Positions 60,101-64,000 of a DNA stretch of 64,000 bases are shown here, piece by piece (within the stretch, counting starts at the first letter, position 1; the number at the start of each line of letters is the position of its first letter). Origin of the DNA: Prinia subflava (lineage: Eukaryota > Chordata > Aves > Passeriformes > Cisticolidae); NCBI RefSeq assembly GCF_021018805.1, contig NC_086247.1, forward strand, positions 138,301,602 to 138,365,601. The letters are read 5' to 3'. A program made the position numbers and the translations under genes. The notes below the pieces were generated by a model, which was not told the origin of the DNA, did no database searches, and saw nothing but the letters and a program-made list of their open reading frames with translations.

Positions 60101-62258
60101 TTAAAAGCTGCCCAGAGAAATTTCTAGTAATTTTCTCTTGCCATATCTGAGCAGCAGCTGTGTATGTCTTGGAAGAAGAGTGTTCAGAATTGTTCTGATG
60201 GCATGAGGGCCTGGCTGTGTCCATGTGGGCAGAGTGACTTCAGCTTGCACAGCAGGGCTGCCCTTACTGTGCACACGATTCAGAGTTACTCTGTGCTTGT
60301 GCTGGTGAGTCAGGTTTTTCAGGAGAGTGCATGGGTGGAATGCATGCTCAGGAAGTATACCATGGAGCCTGTAGACTTTTTTTGAAAGATTATTCAGAAG
60401 CTCACAGTTCAGGGTCTTGTGATATCATACTTCAAAGATCCTCTTCCTGTGTTGTGTAGTTTTAAAATGGCTAAAAGTGATTTATTTTTTTTTTAGGGGG
60501 GGAGGGTGACATGGGATAGCTAAACTAGGAACAGATAAGGGGTTTTTTCATAGTAAGAAGAAACACAGATTTTTAACTTGAAAGATACTGTTTTTTCTCT
60601 TGAACATGAGGTCTGCCCCTCATCTCTTTTAGTGAGTTAAAGTGATTCTGCTTTTTTAAAAAATTATTGTAAAAACACTTCACACAGTGAAGTGAAGCTT
60701 ACTACAGTAGCATATTAAACAAATTTTCTCTTGCTATTTAAAAAAATTATTACTGATCCATAAGGTCAAACAGAAGACTTGAAGTTATTTTTAAAAGAAT
60801 TTTTGTAAGTGTGTGTCTTAAAGTTAAAACTACCAAAGAGATTACTTGCTAGACATTCCAAATAAACTTGAATGGAAGTAACTGAAAAACAATTCAGGTA
60901 GATCCTTGGTCATGGTAGAAATAAGTCTGAAAGAAAATGGACCATAAATGTAATTAGCCAGTTTGAACAGTTTCAAGTGGTGTTCTAGAACTGTCAGTAA
61001 AACAGAATGTTTGTTTTCAGTTCTAACAGCAGCTGTGACACAAGCCTCTCTGCAGTCTATACTCCATAAAATTCTTACTGCTGGACCATCTGCTTTCAAT
61101 ATCACCTCCCTAATTTCTCAAGCTGCGCAACTGTCTACGCAAGGTATTCAGAGTCTTTTTTTCACTTACATAAATTTATTATGCAATGTTTTAAAAAGGC
61201 TGATACAGTTGTAGAATCTGTCTCTTGTCATATCTTTGGCCACATGGTGTGGAGAATGTTGAATTACTTCTTATTCCGAAGATAGGATAAAAGTTTGTTA
61301 TTGAGGAGCAGGAAGCTGACACACAATAAAGTAAACATGCTTCTCTGTCTCACCTTTTAGGAATTTTTTTGTAAGTAATTCTTTATTAGTAATGTGAAAC
61401 TTCTGTGGTACCTTCTCTATTTATTCTGGACTGAAATTAGTGTTATTTAACAATATAAAACAAAACTCTTCCTTACTGCAACACCCATCTTGTAGTGCTG
61501 TGCAACTGTGACTCTTGGGGGAGGCTTTAAATTCTTAAAAGAAAGTTTCCTCTGGCGAGGGACTTCTTTATTCATCTTCCAGGCAAGATACTCTTTCATG
61601 TATTTTCAATATGTTCTGGCTTGTAACTTAATAAAAAAACTTTAGAACTTAAGTTTAGAAACTTAAACCAAAACAATAAATGCAGTCATCTTACCGAGCA
61701 GGTGAGCAGTACAAATGGTAATTTTTAACTGTGGTTGGGGAACTGTTGGTGTGTGCCTAGAATGGGTTAGTAGGTTTCTATATAAACTGTTTGTGCTTTC
61801 TTTTGGTTAGATCAAAGAGTTGAGCACTCTAAAATACAAGTCACAAATGATTTAGTCTCTTCATGTGTAAAAAGCATTTCCTAATAGTTTTTTGTCTTTG
61901 CCCCTCCCCTGAAATTTTAGAAGTGGGGAGCTTAGGGGAAATAAAATTCCTTAGCTAGGATTTTTGTTGAACATTTGATTATTCTAGTTGTTCACAGTGA
62001 ACTCTTTTGTATATCATCTAATATAGCATATTCCAAAGTACCAAAAGAAAATCTAATTCACTTTAAGATAGAACATGGTTTAGTAAACACAATTTTTCCT
62101 CCTTTGCAGCTCAGCCATCTAATCAGTCTCCAATGTCTTTAACATCTGATGCCTCATCGCCAAGATCGTACGTGTCTCCAAGGATAAGCACGCCGCAGAC
62201 TAACACTGTTCCACTTAAACCTTTGATGACTACCCCACCAGTATCATCCCAGCAGAAG
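21150..62258 (+). CDS. WAC: WAC, WW domain-containing adaptor with coiled-coil (coding exons 1-10; 3' end beyond window)
   Basis: The spliced product matches vertebrate WAC along its length, starting [14 protein letters not shown]. Ten coding exons join in phase: 21150-21190, 21321-21357, 22733-22928, 41011-41117, 41880-41995, 42607-42719, 44149-44457, 58845-59090, 61021-61143 and 62110-62258. They give 479 codons; the known protein is about 650 residues, so the C-terminal coiled-coil is outside the window. Seen: a basic, Ser-rich N-terminus, a WW domain at residues about 129-163 (W135, Y146-Y148, W157, P160), then a long Ser/Thr/Pro-rich low-complexity region and the segment with [18 protein letters not shown]. 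Known for the family: WAC binds RNA polymerase II through the WW region and recruits RNF20/RNF40 for H2B monoubiquitination; roles in autophagy and mTORC1 signalling are also reported. The start is supported by homology and the CpG-island context. No frameshift or premature stop is present. Confidence 0.97.
21321..21357 (+). CDS. WAC: WAC coding exon 2
   Basis: This is a 37-bp micro-exon encoding [12 protein letters not shown]. It has a strong acceptor (ctctcctcag) and a donor CCAG|gtaccg. It lies only 130 bp after exon 1, inside the CpG island, and restores the reading frame exactly between exons 1 and 3. Confidence 0.93.
21358..22732 (+). other. WAC intron 2
   Basis: The first 330 bases are the GC-rich tail of the CpG island, and the rest is ordinary AT-rich intron. 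No repeat or RNA gene was recognised. Confidence 0.85.
22733..22928 (+). CDS. WAC: WAC coding exon 3
   Basis: The 196-bp exon begins [19 protein letters not shown] and ends RVRERDG plus one base. The acceptor is gatccgttgcag and the donor is G|gtgagt. It encodes the charged Arg/Lys/His-rich N-terminal part, including [16 protein letters not shown], which is characteristic of WAC. An unspliced reading runs on to a stop shortly after the donor. Confidence 0.95.
29169..29304 (+). repeat. 34-bp minisatellite, four units
   Basis: Units start at 29169, 29203, 29237 and about 29271 with a constant 34-bp period. The first three begin ccccttgtc, followed by a ctccctgtgg-like core. Divergence increases to the right, so the array is old. 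Confidence 0.8.
29572..29910 (-). mobile_element. CR1 LINE fragment in WAC intron 3
   Basis: The plus strand shows antisense CR1: gagtgagtcagaaggggcca, ctgctcaagcagggtcatcc and caggattgtgtccagatggt, then ttcttcctcatattcaggtg. It is in minus orientation, antisense to WAC, and lacks the 5' part. Confidence 0.88.
38260..38640. other. GC-richer patch inside WAC intron 3
   Basis: Composition changes sharply against the AT-rich intron, with several CpG. An open frame of 107 codons spans it on the plus strand but has no recognised similarity. An old repeat or an intragenic regulatory element are both possible. Confidence 0.3.
41011..41117 (+). CDS. WAC: WAC coding exon 4
   Basis: The 107-bp exon follows the 18-kb intron 3. 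It has acceptor tttcctttcag and donor GCA|gtgagt. It encodes a Ser/Asn/His-rich low-complexity segment ([19 protein letters not shown]) preceding the WW domain. Confidence 0.95.
41118..41879 (+). other. WAC intron 4
   Basis: 762 bp of AT-rich intron. No internal feature recognised. Confidence 0.85.
41880..41995 (+). CDS. WAC: WAC coding exon 5 (WW domain)
   Basis: The 116-bp exon encodes the complete WW domain: [17 protein letters not shown], then two tryptophan-bearing turns ending [10 protein letters not shown]. The signature Trp135, the Tyr146-148 block, Trp157 and Pro160 are all present, so the proline-ligand-binding fold should be intact. Acceptor attttaaag|G, donor AAAG|gtatat. Confidence 0.96.
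41996..42606 (+). other. WAC intron 5
   Basis: 611 bp. More than a third of it is a G/T-only-like low-complexity tract, listed separately. The remainder is ordinary intron sequence. Confidence 0.85.
42172..42415 (+). repeat. G/T-rich low-complexity tract in WAC intron 5
   Basis: About 240 bases almost lacking C and A on the plus strand, built from gttttgtttt, ggggtt and gtttgtttgtttgttt units. Open frames across it encode only low-complexity products and are not genes. Confidence 0.9.
42607..42719 (+). CDS. WAC: WAC coding exon 6
   Basis: The 113-bp exon encodes [20 protein letters not shown] followed by [17 protein letters not shown]. Acceptor ttttcttcag, donor GGAA|gtatgt. It continues the basic helix following the WW domain. 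The last base joins TG of exon 7 to make a methionine codon. Confidence 0.95.
42720..44148 (+). other. WAC intron 6
   Basis: 1,429 bp of AT-rich intron. Its 3' end has a strong pyrimidine run at 44101-44112 but then about 35 mixed bases before the AG used for exon 7. Confidence 0.85.
44149..44457 (+). CDS. WAC: WAC coding exon 7
   Basis: The 309-bp exon is the longest here and encodes 102 full codons from [17 protein letters not shown] to PAQKTERK. It is rich in Ser, Thr, Pro and His, consistent with a disordered linker. The acceptor is unusual: the pyrimidine tract ends about 25 bases before the AG and the last bases are ggaaaaaag. The donor is AAAG|gtatgt. Frame and homology fix both ends. 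Confidence 0.93.
48990..49020. repeat. TA/CA microsatellite
   Basis: A run of at dinucleotides followed by tatacacacacat. A simple repeat in WAC intron 7. Confidence 0.85.
51005..51345 (-). repeat. 3' LTR of the intron 7 ERV
   Basis: Aligns by eye with 55490-55765. Shared stretches include gaaataagaaatgaaca, agggtgtataagag or its variant, and gaagtgaggtggta. The outer boundaries are approximate and no clean target-site duplication was identified. Confidence 0.75.
51500..52012 (-). pseudogene. ERV integrase remnant
   Basis: The minus strand reads ESDNGTHF at plus 51989-52012, the segment around the second catalytic Asp of retroviral integrase. Downstream is a C-terminal-like part with GPVWTWWV and CVPQGDL near 51.55-51.65 kb. 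Stops and frameshifts break it. The N-terminal zinc-binding part is missing, consistent with a deletion between RNase H and the integrase core. Confidence 0.75.
52024..52850 (-). pseudogene. ERV pol remnant: reverse transcriptase and start of RNase H
   Basis: Motifs on the minus strand: a palm motif ATIDTAN with its Asp codon at plus 52755-52757, FAFT followed by a TGA stop (52689-52691) where a Trp codon is usual, and the catalytic YTDD box at plus 52567-52578. The thumb/connection region has [12 protein letters not shown] and FKWGPEQQ. The first Asp and the YTDD box are in different frames, so at least one frameshift lies between them. RNase H is only partly present before the integrase remnant begins. 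It is non-functional. Confidence 0.8.
53015..53400 (-). pseudogene. ERV protease-region remnant
   Basis: A minus-strand frame with [17 protein letters not shown] resembles the segment following the retroviral protease active site in ERV-L pol. Stops occur upstream. The assignment is by position between gag and RT and by this motif. Confidence 0.55.
53740..55100 (-). pseudogene. ERV gag remnant
   Basis: Broken minus-strand frames between the 5' LTR and the protease region. One (54557-54844) contains [15 protein letters not shown] and [11 protein letters not shown]. Another (53911-54129) contains a Trp-rich capsid-like segment ([12 protein letters not shown]). Several frameshifts separate them. 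Gag is the best call by position; sequence evidence is modest. Confidence 0.55.
55490..55765 (-). repeat. 5' LTR of the intron 7 ERV
   Basis: This is the partner of the LTR at 51.0-51.35 kb. It contains minus-strand AATAAA (plus TTTATT near 55555), suitable as the LTR poly(A) signal. The two LTRs differ at many sites and by indels, indicating an old insertion. Confidence 0.75.
58845..59090 (+). CDS. WAC: WAC coding exon 8
   Basis: The 246-bp exon comes after the ERV-bearing intron 7. Acceptor cttctgttcag, donor GAAG|gtaagg. It encodes a Ser/Pro-rich stretch and then the conserved block [20 protein letters not shown], followed by a predicted helix ending at NEV across the junction. Confidence 0.95.
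59091..61020 (+). other. WAC intron 8
   Basis: 1,930 bp of AT-rich intron. The open frames within it show no similarity and no splice support. Confidence 0.85.
61021..61143 (+). CDS. WAC: WAC coding exon 9
   Basis: The 123-bp exon encodes [20 protein letters not shown] and then [20 protein letters not shown]. This is an amphipathic, highly conserved part of WAC. Acceptor tttgttttcag, donor CAAG|gtattc. Confidence 0.95.
61144..62109 (+). other. WAC intron 9
   Basis: 966 bp of AT-rich intron. No internal feature recognised. Confidence 0.85.
62110..62258 (+). CDS. WAC: WAC coding exon 10
   Basis: The 149-bp exon encodes [20 protein letters not shown] and on to [10 protein letters not shown]. 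Acceptor cctttgcag, donor AAG|gtaagc. It is the last WAC exon in the window; the remaining roughly 170 codons, with the coiled-coil, should lie to the right. Confidence 0.95.
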
Positions 62259-64000
62259 GTAAGCTCCTGCTGATTGATGCTGTATTGGAGTAAGTCACTA
62301 TATAAGTAATATTAAGTATTGCTTCTATATAATCAGTTTGCTAACAGTTGTATATAGGATGATAAAATATGTATGTTATTTTTGCCAATAGAAACTAACA
62401 AGTGGAAGCACCTACTTGACTGTATTTTGGCAGTGCAGATCCAGCTTGAAATCTTGTTTACTTTTTTGAGGAAATTCTTATGCTGGCTTCAGATGCTGTC
62501 TGGAGATACTACGAAGGCATTGCTTCTCTAGCATATTTAAATAGAAACAAAAACATAGTTCAAAGGCAACAGCTGATACAATTCTCTACTTACCCAATAA
62601 AAGATGCTTAGAATGGGAGAGAGCTTCTTGGGGAAATTAACGTGATGTAGTCTCAGATTTGGTTTAGAAATGCTCTAGGTGTTTACAGATCAATAACAAT
62701 AACATAATATCCCTTTCCCTTCCTGCCCCTCACCTCTATTTATTCAGAATTCCTTCACTGGATCAGTGACCAGGAAATGTAAATTGAAGCTAACATATAA
62801 GCTCCTGAGGTTCTTCCTGAGAAGCAGACTGTAGATTTTGGGGTGACACCTTCCTAAAATCTGTATTCTCTTTCACTAGCCCTGCTTAGCTAAAGTGTCT
62901 TTTTCTCAATTTTGTGATCACAAGTGAACCTCTAATGTCGTGGATACCTTTGAGGAATACTTTTCAGAAGAACACTTTGCATTCCTCATATTCAAAATGC
63001 CTCATTCTCTCTCATCAGATTTCTTTCATGGGTACAAGAAAAAACAAGTGATTCTCCCAGTTTCTTGTGATCAACAATGATACAATGAATTACTAAAGCT
63101 TTGTGTGTGTACCCGTACTGGTTGTTACCTTGGTTTCTGCCCCTGGATTGCATCCTCAATCTGTCCTCACATCCCATAGCTAAGTGGCAAGTAATGAAAT
63201 TGTCAGATAGCAGGGTTGAGGTATTTGGCACTTACAAATCCCGAAATATGAAAAAGAATCTTCTTGTGTACTGTCTATAATGGGAAGTAGAGCTCTTCTG
63301 ATCTCTACAGCCCAGAGATTGTTTGTTAGTCCCAGAAGTAACAAATTTTGATTCAACAGCAGATACTTTTTCAGTTCAGTAGGGAAAGAACTGTCTTGAT
63401 AGTTCTTATATTTATGTACTCAGTTCCATGAGATGGGAATTTAGGTGGTGATAGCTCCAGTGTGAGTGTGTCTTAGTAGCCTGTCAGATGTGTCAGTCAG
63501 GCTAGCTTGTCCAGTTGTACAGTTTGAGCTAAATTATGCTAATCAAGATGTGGTGCTGGCCAGGAGCCTTAGTTTTAGAGCACACGGGCTTAGGGCAGAC
63601 AAAGCTGAACTGGCCTGTGCAAGAGGAGCCCAGTGCCAGATGCACAGGTGTTGGAGCTGCCTGTGGGACTGCAGTAGTGCCATTGGCACAGCACTGTTGC
63701 TTAGGACTGCCTGAACATGTCAGTCCTGCTTTCACACTGGAGCTGTGTGTCTGCCTGCAGGTGTACTGTGTGCCTGTGGCAGCTCAGGGCTCACAAACTC
63801 CAGTCACCTTTCGTCTTTTAGCTGTGCCTAAATTGTATGATCAGAAACTGTTCTGAATTTCTGCAGAATAGCTGTGTAAGACACTTTATACAGACATGTC
63901 AAGCTCAGTGAGAATGTTGCTGTTAAAACACTTGGAAAACACGGAATAGTTGAGAGGTTTTGTGGTTTGCCTTAAAAATCCCACTTCTTCAGGGTTCTTT
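62259..64000 (+). other. WAC intron 10, incomplete
   Basis: Begins with a good donor (gtaagc) and runs to the window edge. I found no sequence matching the next WAC exons, so they lie to the right. Open frames near 63.5-63.9 kb have no recognised similarity. Confidence 0.8.

Noticed and set aside
1..64000. tRNA, rRNA, CRISPR or bacterial-type systems
   Set aside because: No tRNA B-box-like sequence in a cloverleaf context, no rRNA segment and no direct-repeat/spacer array were seen by eye. The 34-, 48- and 52-bp arrays are contiguous tandem repeats without unique spacers.

Overview
This is vertebrate nuclear DNA, almost certainly from a bird. It is AT-rich and gene-poor, with long introns, one sharp CpG island, several CR1 LINE fragments typical of avian and reptilian genomes, and decayed endogenous retroviral sequence. 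No bacterial operon, CRISPR array or tRNA/rRNA gene was recognised. A songbird is possible from the LTR-like material, but this is not proven.

Layout. Bases 1-19,000 look intergenic: an LTR-like stretch with a 48-bp tandem repeat at the left edge, a small GC-rich patch near 2.6 kb, a possible conserved element near 6.15 kb, one CR1 tail at 8.5 kb, AT/GT microsatellites, and one small signal-peptide-like ORF at 9.4 kb that I can only list as a candidate. At 19,031-19,375 on the minus strand is an intact SSNA1-type coiled-coil gene whose whole coding region lies in one exon. It is followed by a poly(A) signal and preceded by a splice-acceptor-like sequence. It sits head to head with WAC, the main gene of the window, and a CpG island of about 1.7 kb (about 20.0-21.7 kb) separates them.

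WAC occupies the plus strand from 21,150 to the right edge. I resolved ten coding exons, all with GT-AG junctions and consistent reading phase, giving the first 479 codons including the complete WW domain. The C-terminal coiled-coil exons lie beyond base 64,000. Intron 3 (18 kb) holds a CR1 copy, a four-unit 34-bp minisatellite and otherwise mostly unremarkable AT-rich sequence. Intron 7 (14.4 kb) holds a broken ERV-L-like provirus of about 4.8 kb, antisense to WAC, with both LTRs and recognisable gag, reverse transcriptase and integrase remnants.

WAC is a nuclear adaptor linking RNA polymerase II to RNF20/RNF40 for histone H2B ubiquitination. SSNA1 is a microtubule/centrosome fibril protein. 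Nothing suggests a shared pathway; the shared feature is the probable bidirectional promoter. The most notable observations are the intron-free SSNA1 copy at the WAC promoter and a set of spaced repeats around the motif CGATGTTTNCCGAAG in that promoter, two of which encode the same seven-codon upstream ORF. I saw no undescribed multi-gene system here.
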